Positions 52,876-62,783 of a DNA stretch of 64,000 nt are shown here, in pieces. The notes below the pieces were generated by a model that saw only the letters and a list, made by a program, of their open reading frames with translations, ran no database searches and was not told where the DNA came from. Source of the stretch: Dethiobacter sp. (GTDB lineage Bacteria > Bacillota > Dethiobacteria > Dethiobacterales > Dethiobacteraceae); contig DYEY01000018.1 of assembly GCA_020725465.1 (NCBI GenBank), positions 1 through 64,000 of the forward strand. Direction: 5' to 3'. Position 1 is the stretch's first letter, and each line of letters opens with the position of its first letter. The position numbers and the translations under genes are program-made.

Positions 52876-53463
52876 TTAAAGGGTGCCTTTGGTGGAGGGG
52901 ATGCCGTCAACGCGGGGGTCGGGCCGGACCGCTTCTGCCAGAGCCCGGCCCAGGCCTTTGAAGGCGGCCTCGATGATATGGTGGGTATTGCCGCCCGCCT
53001 GCAGGCGCAGGTGCAGTGTAATTCTGGCGCGGGTGGCAAAAGCGCGCAGGAATTCCGCCACCAGTTCCGTTTCAAAGTTACCCAGCCGTTCTGCCGGCAG
53101 TGGCAGGTCCAGGCCGAGACAGGGCCGCCCCGAGATGTCCACCGCCGCCATCACCAAAACTTCGTCCATGGGCAAAAGCGACATGCCGTACCTGGTGATC
53201 CCCTTTTTGTCGCCCAGCGCCTGGTTAAAGGCGTCACCCAGTACCAGCCCCAAATCTTCCACCAGGTGGTGAGAGTCCACCTCCAGGTCGCCTTCTGCCC
53301 GAACCGTCAGGTCAAACAGGCCGTGGCGGGCCAACAGGGCCAGCATGTGTTCCAGAAAGGGCACTCCGGTGGCCAGGGCCACCCGGCCGGTGCCGTCCAG
53401 GTTGAGGCTAACCTGGATTTTGGTTTCTTTGGTTTCCCGTGCCAGCTCAGCTTTTCTTGCCAT
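52876..53463 (-). CDS. hisB: Imidazoleglycerol-phosphate dehydratase
   Basis: 195 aa, monofunctional. Metal-binding histidine motifs are present (VDSHHLVEDLGLVLG, THHIIEAAFK). The N-terminus ETKIQVSLNLDGTG and PFLEHMLALLARHG are typical. It overlaps hisD by 17 bp. Confidence 0.97.
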   Translation of the reverse strand: MARKAELARETKETKIQVSLNLDGTGRVALATGVPFLEHMLALLARHGLFDLTVRAEGDLEVDSHHLVEDLGLVLGDAFNQALGDKKGITRYGMSLLPMDEVLVMAAVDISGRPCLGLDLPLPAERLGNFETELVAEFLRAFATRARITLHLRLQAGGNTHHIIEAAFKGLGRALAEAVRPDPRVDGIPSTKGTL

Positions 53464-54736
53464 CAGGCTTCCTCCTTATGCTGACCGCGCGGCCGTGGGC
53501 TTCCAACCCTTCCACCGCGGCCAGCGCCTCAATATGGTCTGCCGCTGCCGCCAGCGCCGTTTCGGTATAATGGATCACGCTTATCTTTTTTACAAAGTCA
53601 TCAACATTCAGGGGCGAAGAAAAGCGGGCCGCGCCGCCGGTGGGCAGGACGTGGCTCGGGCCGGCCCAGTAATCCCCCACCGGCTCCGGGGTATACCCGC
53701 CCACAAAGACAGCGCCGGCGTTCTGGATACGGTCCAGCCAGGGCCAGGGGTCCGCCAGGTGCAGCTCCAGGTGTTCCGGGGCGATTTTGTTGACAATCTG
53801 TACCGCTGCTTCCAGGTCCGCCGCCAGCACCAGCGCTCCCTGGCTGCGCAGCGCTGCCCCGGCCGTCCTGCTCCTTTTGAGCGCTGCGCACTGCCTCTCC
53901 ACCTCAGCCGGCAGCTCCTGTATCAGGCGGCGGGAGGTGGTGACGCACCAGGCGGCGGCCAGGGCGTCGTGTTCGGCCTGGGCCAGCAGGTCGGCGGCTA
54001 TGAAATCGGCGCGGGCCGAGTCATCGGCCAGTACCAGCACTTCGCTGGGCCCGGCCAGCATGTCAATGCCCACTGTACCGGCCACTTCTTTTTTGGCCAG
54101 GGTAACATAGAGGTTGCCCGGACCCACTATCTTGTCCACCCGCGGTATGGTTTCGGTGCCATAAGCCAGGGCGGCCACCGCCTGCGCCCCGCCGCATCTG
54201 AATATCCGGACGGCGCCGGCCTTTTTGGCGGCAAACAGCACATACGGGTCCACACCGCCGTCCGGGCGCGGTGGCGTGGCCACCACCACTTCCTTAACAC
54301 CGGCCACCCCGGCCGGTATTACCGTCATCAGCACCGAGGAGGGGTAAGAGGCGCCGCCCCCCGGCACATAAGCGCCCACCCGGTCCAGGGGCCGCACCAG
54401 CTGCCCCAGCACTACCCCGCTGTCTTCCCGGCACATCAGTGATCCCCGCAGCTGGCGCCGGTGGAAAGCTGCGATGTTGTCCGCCGCCCGGGTTATGGCC
54501 TCACGCAGAGCCGGTGACACGGCGCTTTCAGCCGCCGCCATTTCTGCAGCGCTTACCTCCAGGGTGCCCAGGTCCGCCCCGTCAAAATGCCGGGTAAATT
54601 TTAGCACAGCTTGGTCGCCGCTGCGGCGGACTTCAGCGATAATCTCCCTCACTTTTGCCGTCTCCTCCGGATAACCGTCAAAACCGCGCCGCCAAAACTC
54701 CCGGAGAAAAGCTTCACCATCATATACTTTCAGCAT
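53447..54736 (-). CDS. hisD: Histidinol dehydrogenase
   Basis: 429 aa. Signature VDKIVGPGNLYVTLAKKEV near residue 230 and zinc/catalytic HVLPTGGAARFSS near 355. It oxidises histidinol to histidine in two NAD steps. It overlaps hisG by 17 bp and hisB by 17 bp. Confidence 0.97.
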   Translation of the reverse strand: MLKVYDGEAFLREFWRRGFDGYPEETAKVREIIAEVRRSGDQAVLKFTRHFDGADLGTLEVSAAEMAAAESAVSPALREAITRAADNIAAFHRRQLRGSLMCREDSGVVLGQLVRPLDRVGAYVPGGGASYPSSVLMTVIPAGVAGVKEVVVATPPRPDGGVDPYVLFAAKKAGAVRIFRCGGAQAVAALAYGTETIPRVDKIVGPGNLYVTLAKKEVAGTVGIDMLAGPSEVLVLADDSARADFIAADLLAQAEHDALAAAWCVTTSRRLIQELPAEVERQCAALKRSRTAGAALRSQGALVLAADLEAAVQIVNKIAPEHLELHLADPWPWLDRIQNAGAVFVGGYTPEPVGDYWAGPSHVLPTGGAARFSSPLNVDDFVKKISVIHYTETALAAAADHIEALAAVEGLEAHGRAVSIRRKPDGKKS

Positions 54737-55373
54737 TTTCTTTTTCCCCCTCCGCCGCCTGCTCCAAAAGCCCGGCCAGCCATGATACCCTTGCCCCTTT
54801 CATCTGGTAACTGCCCGGGTTGGCCACCAGCCGGGAGGTGATATGGGCCACCGTTTCCGCTTCCTCCAGGTTGTTTTCCTTCAGGGTCCTGCCGGTGGAA
54901 ACCAGGTCAACGATAACATCGGCAAGGCCAAGAAGCGGGGCCAGCTCCACCGAGCCGTGCAGTTTGATGACTTCAACCTGCCGCCCGGTCTGCTGGAAAT
55001 ACCGCTCGGTGCTGCGTGGAAACTTGGTGGCCACATAACCGCCGGTAAAAAGCCCGCTCCCTGTTTTTTTGGCCACCACCAAACGGCAGTGACCGATTTT
55101 CAGGTCCAGCAGCTCATAGATCTCCCTTTCCTGTTCCAGCAGCACATCTTTGCCCACAATGCCCATGTCCGCCACGCCGTATTCCACGTAGGTGGGTATG
55201 TCAGCCGGTTTGGCCATAATAAACCGCATGCCCACATCATCCAGGGAAAAAACCAGCTTACGCGTCTTTTCCCGCAGTTGTCCAAGGCCGATACCGGCCC
55301 GCTCCAACAGTTCCAGGGTGGGGGGCAGCATCCGCCCTTTGGCCAGCGCCATGGTCAGCCACTCTTTATTCAT
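54720..55373 (-). CDS. hisG: ATP phosphoribosyltransferase, short form
   Basis: 217 aa from ATG 55373, overlapping the hisZ end. This is the short HisG, lacking the regulatory ACT-like domain, so it needs HisZ. Signature VDLVSTGRTLKENNL near residue 150 binds PRPP. It catalyses the first step of histidine synthesis and, with HisZ, is feedback-inhibited by histidine in known systems. Confidence 0.96.
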   Translation of the reverse strand: MNKEWLTMALAKGRMLPPTLELLERAGIGLGQLREKTRKLVFSLDDVGMRFIMAKPADIPTYVEYGVADMGIVGKDVLLEQEREIYELLDLKIGHCRLVVAKKTGSGLFTGGYVATKFPRSTERYFQQTGRQVEVIKLHGSVELAPLLGLADVIVDLVSTGRTLKENNLEEAETVAHITSRLVANPGSYQMKGARVSWLAGLLEQAAEGEKENAESI

Positions 55374-56574
55374 TGCCCGTCCATCTCCCCCCGGCGGTAC
55401 AGTGAATGACTTCACCGGCACCCCTGTTTCGGGCTTCAGCCAGCGCCTCTTCCCGCGTCCGGGCCGCCACATCCAGGATAACCGGCCTGCCCTCCCGGCG
55501 CAGCCGCCGGGCTTCTGCCATGGCCCCCGCCCGGCCGCCCGCACTGTAGGAGACAAACACCAAAGCTTCCGTCACTCCGAAAACGCCGCGCCGCTCCAGC
55601 ACCGTCAGCAGGTGGTCCAGGTTGAGGCCGAAACCCACCGCCGGCAAATCCCGGCCAAAGAGGCCAAGCAGCCTGTCATAGCGGCCGCCGCCCAGTACGG
55701 GAAAACCAAGCCCCGCGGTATAGCCTTCAAAGACCATGCCGGTATAATAGTCCAGCGACCTGACCAAGCCCAGGTCAAAGGTGATAAAGCGGCTCACCCC
55801 GAATTCCTCCAGCATCAGCCAGGTTTCTTCCAGCCGATCCAGGGAGTCGCGCTCCGTGCCGGCGGACAGGAGCGCCGCCGCCTCGTCAAGAACTCCCCGG
55901 CCGCCGCGCAGCGCCGTGACGCCGAGAAGGCAGCGGCGGGAACGGTCTGACACGGCCAACGTGGCCACATACTCTTTCAGCGAGACAAAGTCTTTTCGGT
56001 TGAAATAAGCTTTGACCCTCTCGGCCGCTTCTTTTGTTACGCCGTGGGCACAAAGGAGGGTCTGCAGGAAACCCACATGACCCAGGCAGACTGTGAACTC
56101 TGAAAGTCCCGCCGCCAGCAGTGACTCCACCGCCAGTGCCACCACTTCGGCGTCAGCGGCGATACTGCCGCTGCCGATCAGCTCCACCCCTGCCTGGGCT
56201 ATTTCCCGCTGACGGCCCTGCTGGCCGGTGGCATACCGCCAGACGCTGCCGCCGTAACAGAGGCGAAGCGGCAAAGCTTCCCCGGCCAGGTGGGTGGCGG
56301 CCAGCCTGGCCAGGGGGAAAGTAAAATCGGGACGGAGCGCCATCGTCCGTCCCCTTTCGTCCGGGAACCGGTAGAGCTTTCCTTCCAGGTCGCCGTTCAT
56401 CTCCCCCGTAAAGGTGGAACTGTACTCAATGGCAGGGGTGGCTACTTCACGGTAGCCAAAGAGGCTGAATGTCTCCAGCACCCTGTTTTCCACCTGCCGC
56501 TTGCGCCCGGCTGTCCCCGGCAGCAGGTCCCTTACTCCGTCCGGCGTCATCAGACGCCTGTTCTTATCGCTCAC
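55366..56574 (-). CDS. hisZ: HisZ, regulatory subunit of ATP phosphoribosyltransferase
   Basis: 402 aa. HisRS-like class II fold: PDGVRDLLPGTAGRKR (motif 1 region), MALRPDFTFPLARLAAT (motif 2), and GGGRYDRLLGLFGRDLPAVGFG (motif 3). It lacks an anticodon-binding domain of full HisRS form and sits before short hisG, which together identify HisZ rather than HisS. It is the first gene of the his operon. Confidence 0.93.
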   Translation of the reverse strand: MSDKNRRLMTPDGVRDLLPGTAGRKRQVENRVLETFSLFGYREVATPAIEYSSTFTGEMNGDLEGKLYRFPDERGRTMALRPDFTFPLARLAATHLAGEALPLRLCYGGSVWRYATGQQGRQREIAQAGVELIGSGSIAADAEVVALAVESLLAAGLSEFTVCLGHVGFLQTLLCAHGVTKEAAERVKAYFNRKDFVSLKEYVATLAVSDRSRRCLLGVTALRGGRGVLDEAAALLSAGTERDSLDRLEETWLMLEEFGVSRFITFDLGLVRSLDYYTGMVFEGYTAGLGFPVLGGGRYDRLLGLFGRDLPAVGFGLNLDHLLTVLERRGVFGVTEALVFVSYSAGGRAGAMAEARRLRREGRPVILDVAARTREEALAEARNRGAGEVIHCTAGGRWTGNE

Positions 56575-56637
56575 TGGCTGCTCACCCTTTGCCTCATCAC
56601 TTTAATACGCTAAAGCAGTAAAGCGTTGACGTATCCT

Positions 56638-56666
56638 ATTCTAACATGGCCCCGCCGGGGTGTCAA
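56638..56666 (-). promoter_or_regulatory. Promoter of the his operon
   Basis: On the minus strand TTGACA (56661-56666), exactly 17 bp and TAGAAT (56638-56643). This is close to the sigma-A consensus, giving a leader of about 57 nt before hisZ. No T-box or long leader peptide is seen. Confidence 0.8.
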
Positions 56667-56709
56667 CAGCCAATTTGCCCGCAACCTCCGGTTTGCGCGG
56701 AGGTTTGCC

Positions 56710-56743
56710 AAAAAGGACCTCCCCGTTCGCGGTCTGCGGGAGG
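56710..56743 (-). terminator. Terminator-like hairpin after bshA
   Basis: On the minus strand CCTCCC and GGGGAGG enclose a loop and are followed by TCCTTTTT. It lies between bshA and the his promoter. Confidence 0.5.
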
Positions 56744-56748
56744 CGGCC

Positions 56749-57882
56749 TCAGGCGCCGGGGGTTTCTCCGAGGATTTCCCTGTAAAAGCTTTCGTACTGA
56801 GGCACGATCAGCGAGCTGTCGAAATGCTCCCTGGCCCGCAGGCGGGCTGCTTCTCCCATTTTTCGCAGTGCCGCTTCGTCACCAAGCAACTTTACAGCAT
56901 ACCGCGCCATGGTCTTTACGTCCCCCACCGGAGCCAGGAAGCCTGTTTCGCCGTGGCTTATCACCTCCGGCAGGCCGCCGGCGTCAGAGGAAATAACCGG
57001 CACACCGCAGGCCATTGCTTCCAGCGCTCCCAGGCCGAAGCTTTCTTTTTCCGAAGGCAGAAGAAACAGGTCGGCGGCGGAGAGGATAGGCAGCACGTTG
57101 TCCTGGGTGCCAAGAAAAATCACATCATCCCTGACCCCCAGTTTCCCGGCAGTCTCCGCCGCCTCCCGCCGCTGTACGCCGTCTCCCACCAAAAGCAGCT
57201 TGGCTGTAATTTCCCGCCGGACCCGGGCAAAGATTTCCACCACATCAGGTACCCGCTTAACCGGGCGGAAATTGGAAATATGGACCAAGACACGGCAGTC
57301 GCCTGGCGGACAGCCCACCACTTCCCGGGCATCGGCCTGCCGGAAGAACCGCGTGGTATTGACAAAGTTGTAAATGGTCCGTACCGGCCTGTCAACGGCA
57401 AAGACCCGGCGGGTTTCTTCGGAGAGGCTGCACGATACGGCGGTGACCCCATCGCTTTTTTCGATGCTGTAGCGGGTGATGCGCTTAAAAGAAGGGTCGC
57501 TGCCCACCAGGGTTATATCGGTGCCATGCAGAGTGGTGACAACTTTCAGGCGCCTGTCACCCAGGATTTCCCTGGCCATATGGGCACAAAAGGAGTGGGG
57601 GATGGCGTAATGGGCGTGTATGATATCCAGTTCTTCCCCCGCCGCCACTTCCGCCAGCCGGTTGATCAGGGCCAGGGTGTAGGGTGGGTACTTAAAGAGG
57701 GGATAAGCCAGCATGTCCACTTCGTGGTAAAAAACGTTGGGCTGAAAGCGGTCCAGGCGAAACGGCAGCTGGTAAGACATAAAATGGACCACGTGGCCCC
57801 GCTCCGCCAGTTCCTTGCCCAGTTCCGTGGCCACCACCCCGCTGCCGCCGTGGGAAGGGTAACAGACTATACCGATTCTCAT
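56749..57882 (-). CDS. bshA: N-acetyl-alpha-D-glucosaminyl L-malate synthase
   Basis: 377 aa GT4 glycosyltransferase. Begins MRIGIVCYPSHGGSGVVATELG, the BshA signature; nucleotide-sugar site EKESFGLGALEAMACGVPV near residue 278. It transfers GlcNAc from UDP-GlcNAc to L-malate, the first step of bacillithiol synthesis. It lies 1 bp from bshB1. Confidence 0.94.
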   Translation of the reverse strand: MRIGIVCYPSHGGSGVVATELGKELAERGHVVHFMSYQLPFRLDRFQPNVFYHEVDMLAYPLFKYPPYTLALINRLAEVAAGEELDIIHAHYAIPHSFCAHMAREILGDRRLKVVTTLHGTDITLVGSDPSFKRITRYSIEKSDGVTAVSCSLSEETRRVFAVDRPVRTIYNFVNTTRFFRQADAREVVGCPPGDCRVLVHISNFRPVKRVPDVVEIFARVRREITAKLLLVGDGVQRREAAETAGKLGVRDDVIFLGTQDNVLPILSAADLFLLPSEKESFGLGALEAMACGVPVISSDAGGLPEVISHGETGFLAPVGDVKTMARYAVKLLGDEAALRKMGEAARLRAREHFDSSLIVPQYESFYREILGETPGA

Positions 57883-57883
57883 C

Positions 57884-58636
57884 TTACCAGCCCCTCAGCG
57901 GCACCGGCATCTCCACCGGCATTTTGCGCTGCCAGCCGTTGATGGTGGTGATATCGTCCACCATCATCTTACGGTCCATGTACATACCTTCGGCATAAAA
58001 AGCCTGGATCAGGGAGCCCACATACTGGTCACGGCTCTGGATAAACCGGTTGAAGCGGGGGTTATTTACCAGGGTGCTCCAGTCGGTATCGGCAGGCACA
58101 CCGAACTGGCTCTGGTGTGCTGCGATGGCTCCCAGTTTCATTTCATAATACTCGCTGATATCCACTATAAAAGAAGGTTCTTCGAAGACCGACAGGAAGT
58201 ATTCCAGGTAAACCGGAGGCCGGTGGGGCTCACCGTCCGCCTCGTAACGGCCAAGGCCCGCCAGGTGGGCGCCCTCGCGCACCAGCCGGCTGGCTGCCTG
58301 GTGGTCCGGGTGCCGGTCTTTGCGGTAGGGAGCGATTACCACCTGGGGCCGGTAGCGTCTGATTATCTCTATCACAGGCCGCAGGCTTTCCGGATTAACC
58401 TGGAGCCTGGCGTCCGGCAGGCCCAGGCAATCGCGGGTGACCATGCCCATGATTTCCGCCGCAGCCAGCGCTTCTTTCCGGCGCGTTTCCGGCGTACCGC
58501 TGCTGGCCGCCTCGCCGGCGGTAAGGTCGACGATACCGCATCTGTAGCCTTTGTGGGCGTGCTTGATCAGCACGCCGCCGATACCGATTTCCACATCATC
58601 CGGGTGCGCCCCGAAAGCCAGAATGTCTAGGTGCAT
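57884..58636 (-). CDS. bshB1: GlcNAc-malate deacetylase of bacillithiol synthesis
   Basis: 250 aa LmbE-family enzyme. Zinc-binding AHPDDVEIGIGG near residue 10 and HPDHQAAS near 110. It removes the acetyl group from GlcNAc-malate. Position between bshC and bshA supports the BshB1 assignment over other LmbE proteins. Confidence 0.94.
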   Translation of the reverse strand: MHLDILAFGAHPDDVEIGIGGVLIKHAHKGYRCGIVDLTAGEAASSGTPETRRKEALAAAEIMGMVTRDCLGLPDARLQVNPESLRPVIEIIRRYRPQVVIAPYRKDRHPDHQAASRLVREGAHLAGLGRYEADGEPHRPPVYLEYFLSVFEEPSFIVDISEYYEMKLGAIAAHQSQFGVPADTDWSTLVNNPRFNRFIQSRDQYVGSLIQAFYAEGMYMDRKMMVDDITTINGWQRKMPVEMPVPLRGW

Positions 58637-58655
58637 TGTGTTCCCTCCATGCCGG

Positions 58656-60284
58656 TTACTGAGGTTTATAGTAAAACAGGTAATGGCCCGGTGCTTCCGG
58701 AAACTCGGACAGCAATTTTTGCCAAAAATCCGGCCCGTATTTTATCAAAAACGGAAACAGGTTCAGTGAGCGTTCCTGCAGCCGCCCGTGGGGGAGCAAT
58801 GACTGCTCCAGGGCGGAAAAATGGCTGACCACGGCATCATTTTTCCGGCGGGCCGCCTGCCTGGCCCTTTGTTCCAGATAATCCGTCTCCGCCAGGACCC
58901 GCAGCAGGTTCTTATCTGCAAGGCCGGCCAGCCCGCTGTCCAGGCGGGTCAGTTCGGCAGCGAGAAAGGCGTATTCCTCTTTTATCTTTCCTTTTAAAGA
59001 GGTAAACAGGCCGTCTATATCCACCGCGGTCTTCTCCCGGACAGCCCGCTCCAGGTGCCCTTCCAGGCCGCGGAAAATATCCCTGCCCGGGATGCCGTAG
59101 CGTTCCAGGTGACGGCCAAGCCGCGGTTCTACTATGGTCAGGCCGGCGCGCGGCCACAGGAGCGGCGGGGTAAGGCCGAACACTCCGTAGAGGGGCAGCA
59201 GCTGGGCAAAATAGGAAAGCTCTCCCGGTCCCGGTATGTAAGCCAGGGTGGGAAACAGGAAGTCCTGGGCAGGCGGGCGCAGCAGGACATTGGGGCTGAA
59301 CAGCCAGGGCTGCTCCCGGATTGCTTTCAGGATTTGTTCTCTTTCCAGTACCGTTGACCCGTCCCGGGTGCCGAAACAGCCGTCCTGCCGCAGCAGCGCA
59401 GTTCTCCTCTCACCCATGAACATAAGCAGGCTGGCTTCTTCTTCCCTTTCCACCTGCAGGTGGTAGCCGGCGGCGGTGATATCTCCTTCCCTGGCCAAAA
59501 GCGCTGCCGCGGTCTCTTTGTTCCGTTCCACCACCATCTCAAAAAAAGGTGAAAGCATCAACCGGCTTTCAGGAAGCAGCGGGTCAAACAGTACCAGCCC
59601 GGTTTCACCGAACAGCCCGGCCATGATACGCGCAAACCATTCCGCCGGTGATGCCGACGGGGCTGCGGTTTCCCGGAGCATTGCTAAAATATTATTTTTA
59701 AATTCAGTTGCCATTGTCCACTGGTCCAGTTTAGCCAGGACAGTGTTGACCGCTTTGGCAGCAAGGGAAAGCATACCCACCGGCTCTCCCTGGTGCGGCA
59801 GCTCAAGGCTTATTTTCTGCAGCCTGTTTTCCTTATCCACCAGCCAGAAGTGGTTGGCCTCGGCGAAGTCGTGGTCCTCGCCGGCTATCCAGAATACCGG
59901 CACCACCGGCCGTGCCAGCTCCGCCTCCAGCTTCCCGGCCAGCTTCACCGCGGTCAACGCCTTGTAAACAGTATAAAGCGGCCCGGTGCACAGGCCTGCC
60001 TGCTGCCCGGCGATAACGGCCACCGCCTCCCGGTCCGCCAGTTTTGCTATCCGGTCTTCAACCAGGGCGGTGCAACCAAGGCGCCGGTTATAATCCAGGA
60101 GCATGGCAACCAGGCGGCCGCGGTCGCCCCGGAAGGAAGATGCTACCCGGTCCGCCCGCTCCCGCCAGACCTCGCTGTGGGCGAAATGGCAGCCAAACAA
60201 AGACAGGGCCCCGTCCCGGGCCGCCAGGTAGTCACGGTAGAGCGCCGGCTGCAGGTCATCAGGCAGCGCAACGGTTTCCAGCAT
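58656..60284 (-). CDS. bshC: Bacillithiol synthase BshC
   Basis: 542 aa from ATG 60284 after AAGGAG. BshC adds cysteine to GlcN-malate, the last step. Signature segments are TVAVIAGQQAGLCTGPLYTVYK-like sequence near residue 85 and FWIAGEDHDFAEANH near 130. The C-terminus forms the coiled coil typical of the family. It is the first gene of bshC-bshB1-bshA. Confidence 0.95.
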   Translation of the reverse strand: MLETVALPDDLQPALYRDYLAARDGALSLFGCHFAHSEVWRERADRVASSFRGDRGRLVAMLLDYNRRLGCTALVEDRIAKLADREAVAVIAGQQAGLCTGPLYTVYKALTAVKLAGKLEAELARPVVPVFWIAGEDHDFAEANHFWLVDKENRLQKISLELPHQGEPVGMLSLAAKAVNTVLAKLDQWTMATEFKNNILAMLRETAAPSASPAEWFARIMAGLFGETGLVLFDPLLPESRLMLSPFFEMVVERNKETAAALLAREGDITAAGYHLQVEREEEASLLMFMGERRTALLRQDGCFGTRDGSTVLEREQILKAIREQPWLFSPNVLLRPPAQDFLFPTLAYIPGPGELSYFAQLLPLYGVFGLTPPLLWPRAGLTIVEPRLGRHLERYGIPGRDIFRGLEGHLERAVREKTAVDIDGLFTSLKGKIKEEYAFLAAELTRLDSGLAGLADKNLLRVLAETDYLEQRARQAARRKNDAVVSHFSALEQSLLPHGRLQERSLNLFPFLIKYGPDFWQKLLSEFPEAPGHYLFYYKPQ

Positions 60285-60368
60285 ATCTTTCTCCTTATGC
60301 CGCAATGTTCCCTGTTCTATTCCACAAACACTGCGGTTTTCCCTTTTGGAATTATTGGAGCAGGAGCG

Positions 60369-61667
60369 TTATTTTCTGATTTCAGCGGCTCCCAGTGCAC
60401 CCAGGGTGTTCAGAAAACCGGGGTAAGAAACGGCGATACAGTCCGGGTCGTCAAGAACAACCGGGCCGCAGGCACCCAGCGCCGCCACGCAAAGCGACAT
60501 GGCGACGCGGTGGTCGCCCCGGCTCTGCACGCTTCCGCCTTTAACCGCCTGCCCGCCCTCCACTGTGAAACCGTCAGGCAGCTCTTCTATTTTTACCCCC
60601 AGCCTGGCCAGCTCACGGGTCATAACCGCAATTCGGTCACTTTCCTTGACCCTCAGCTCGGCCGCATCGCGCACCACTGTTCGCCCCCCGGCAAAAGCGG
60701 CGGCCACTGCCAGGACGGGCAATTCGTCAATAAGGCGGGGGATAATGCCGCCGCTGATGTCCACACCGGTGAGGGGAGCGTACCGCACCCGCAGATCCGC
60801 CACCGGTTCCCCGCTCTCCTCCCGTTCATTCCGGACCTCTATGTCCGCCCCCATACTCAGAAGCACATCCAGCACCCCGGTACGGGTGGGGTTGACACCG
60901 ACGTTTTTAATCAGCAGGTCGGAGCCCGCTGTGATGCTGGCCGCCACCAGGAAAAAAGCGGCGGAGGAGATATCGCCCGGCACCAGGATACGGCGGCCCC
61001 GCAGGCGGCTGCCGCCGGTAACGCTTACCTTAAGGCCTTCCACGGCAACTTCGGCGCCGAAGGCGGAGAGCATCCGCTCCGTGTGGTCGCGGCTCTGCAC
61101 CGGTTCGGTCACCTCCGTCCGGCCGGAGGCAAACAGCCCGGCCAAAAGCAGCGCCGATTTGACCTGGGCGCTGGCCACCGGCGAGCGGTAAGACAGGGCT
61201 TTCAGTGCCCCTCCCTGCACGGTGAGCGGCAGGAACCGGCCGCCGGAACGCCCGGACAGGCGCGCACCCATCAAAGCGAGCGGTTCGGCGACCCTGGCCA
61301 TGGGACGGCGCCGCAGCGAAGCGTCCCCGGTGAGTACCGAATAAAACGGCTGGCCAGCCAACACCCCCAGCAACAGACGGGCGGTGGTGCCGGAATTACC
61401 GGCATCCAGAATATCCTCCGGTTCCCGCAGGCCGCCGGGGCCAACCCCTTCCACCGTTACCCGTTCGCCGTCAACCATGATACCGGTTCCCAGCTTGCGT
61501 AGGCAGTCCACGGTGGACAGGCAATCCTCCCCGGGCAAAAAGCCTTCAATCTCTGTCAGGCCCTCCGCCAGGGCGCCCAGGATGACGGCACGGTGCGAAA
61601 CGGACTTGTCGCCGGGCACGGTGATTTCACCGCACAGGGCGCCGCTGCCTGTAATGGCGAGACTCAA
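60369..61667 (-). CDS. aroA: EPSP synthase (3-phosphoshikimate 1-carboxyvinyltransferase)
   Basis: 432 aa. Signatures are [18 protein letters not shown] at residue 18, [15 protein letters not shown] near 87, RRRPMARV near 122 and RVKESDRI near 335. It condenses shikimate-3-phosphate with PEP. It follows tyrA by 3 bp in the aroF-tyrA-aroA group. Confidence 0.97.
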   Translation of the reverse strand: MSLAITGSGALCGEITVPGDKSVSHRAVILGALAEGLTEIEGFLPGEDCLSTVDCLRKLGTGIMVDGERVTVEGVGPGGLREPEDILDAGNSGTTARLLLGVLAGQPFYSVLTGDASLRRRPMARVAEPLALMGARLSGRSGGRFLPLTVQGGALKALSYRSPVASAQVKSALLLAGLFASGRTEVTEPVQSRDHTERMLSAFGAEVAVEGLKVSVTGGSRLRGRRILVPGDISSAAFFLVAASITAGSDLLIKNVGVNPTRTGVLDVLLSMGADIEVRNEREESGEPVADLRVRYAPLTGVDISGGIIPRLIDELPVLAVAAAFAGGRTVVRDAAELRVKESDRIAVMTRELARLGVKIEELPDGFTVEGGQAVKGGSVQSRGDHRVAMSLCVAALGACGPVVLDDPDCIAVSYPGFLNTLGALGAAEIRK

Positions 61668-61670
61668 AAC

Positions 61671-62783
61671 TTATTCCCCCTCCCTTATTTCCACCCGGTA
61701 GCCCGCCCGGGTCAAAAGATTATAAGCGCGGTCCCGGGCCTCCACAGAAAGAAAGCCCAGGCGAATGGGGCCGCCCACCTCCTCACGGACGCGCAGGAGC
61801 TCAATTTCCGCAATGTTCACCCCGCCGGCGCCCAACCTGCCCGTTACCTCGCCGATAATGCCGGGCCTGTCCGGAATAAACACAAATAGGTTGAAGATGG
61901 AAGGTATGATGCCCTTACCGCGGGCCGGCACCTGCAGGCGGAACTCCCGGGCAGCCTGAAAGCGCGCGAGCAGTTCGGCGCCGTCGCCTGCGGCAATGGC
62001 TTCTTTTAGCGCCGCCAGCTCGCCTATATATTCATCCAACAGCCGGGTAATGTTTTCAACGTTGGTCAGGCAGATATCCCGCCACATTTCAGGGTTGGCC
62101 ATAGCCACCCGGGTGGTGTCACGGAACCCCCCGGCCGCCAGGGCCAGCAGCTCCTCCCGGGCTTCTTTCTTGCCGGCTGCCGCCCGCGCCAGGGCCGAGG
62201 CCGCCATGTGCGGCAGGTGAGAAATAACGGCAGCCAGGAAGTCGTGCCGCTCGGGCGTCATTACCACCGGCACGGCACCAAGTCCCGCCACCAGCTTTTT
62301 TAAGGCGCCAACAGCGGCCGGGTCGGTGCCATCGTCCGCCGTCAGAACATACAGGGCATTCTCAAAGAGGAATTCATCCAGGGCACCAACTCCGCCCTTA
62401 TCCGAACCGGCCATGGGATGGCCGCCCACAAATGAAACATGTGCCGGCAGCACCGCCCGGGCCCGGTCCATCATCACCTGCTTAGTGCTGCAAACATCGG
62501 TTACCAGGACACCCTCTCCCAGCAGGGGCGCCAGTTCCGCCAGCAGGCTGAGGGCGGCCTGTACCGGCGCGGCCAGTATCACCAGGTCTGTCCCGGCAAC
62601 CCCTTTCTTAAGAGAGACGGTGCCGTCGCTGACCGCTCCCAACTGCACCGCCGCCTCCAGCGTTTCCGGTGACGGGTCAACCCCGGTCACCCGGGCGGCC
62701 AGGCCGCGCACCAGCATGGCGCGGCCCAGCGACCCTCCGATCATCCCCGCTCCAACCACCGCAACATGATTAAACAGCGGCAA
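61671..62783 (-). CDS. tyrA: Prephenate dehydrogenase with C-terminal ACT domain
   Basis: 370 aa from a TTG preceded by GGGAGG. NAD-binding [14 protein letters not shown], the [10 protein letters not shown] active-site segment near residue 140, and an ACT regulatory domain (about 295-368, [15 protein letters not shown]). It forms 4-hydroxyphenylpyruvate for tyrosine, probably with feedback control. It overlaps aroF by 14 bp. Confidence 0.94.
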   Translation of the reverse strand: MPLFNHVAVVGAGMIGGSLGRAMLVRGLAARVTGVDPSPETLEAAVQLGAVSDGTVSLKKGVAGTDLVILAAPVQAALSLLAELAPLLGEGVLVTDVCSTKQVMMDRARAVLPAHVSFVGGHPMAGSDKGGVGALDEFLFENALYVLTADDGTDPAAVGALKKLVAGLGAVPVVMTPERHDFLAAVISHLPHMAASALARAAAGKKEAREELLALAAGGFRDTTRVAMANPEMWRDICLTNVENITRLLDEYIGELAALKEAIAAGDGAELLARFQAAREFRLQVPARGKGIIPSIFNLFVFIPDRPGIIGEVTGRLGAGGVNIAEIELLRVREEVGGPIRLGFLSVEARDRAYNLLTRAGYRVEIREGE

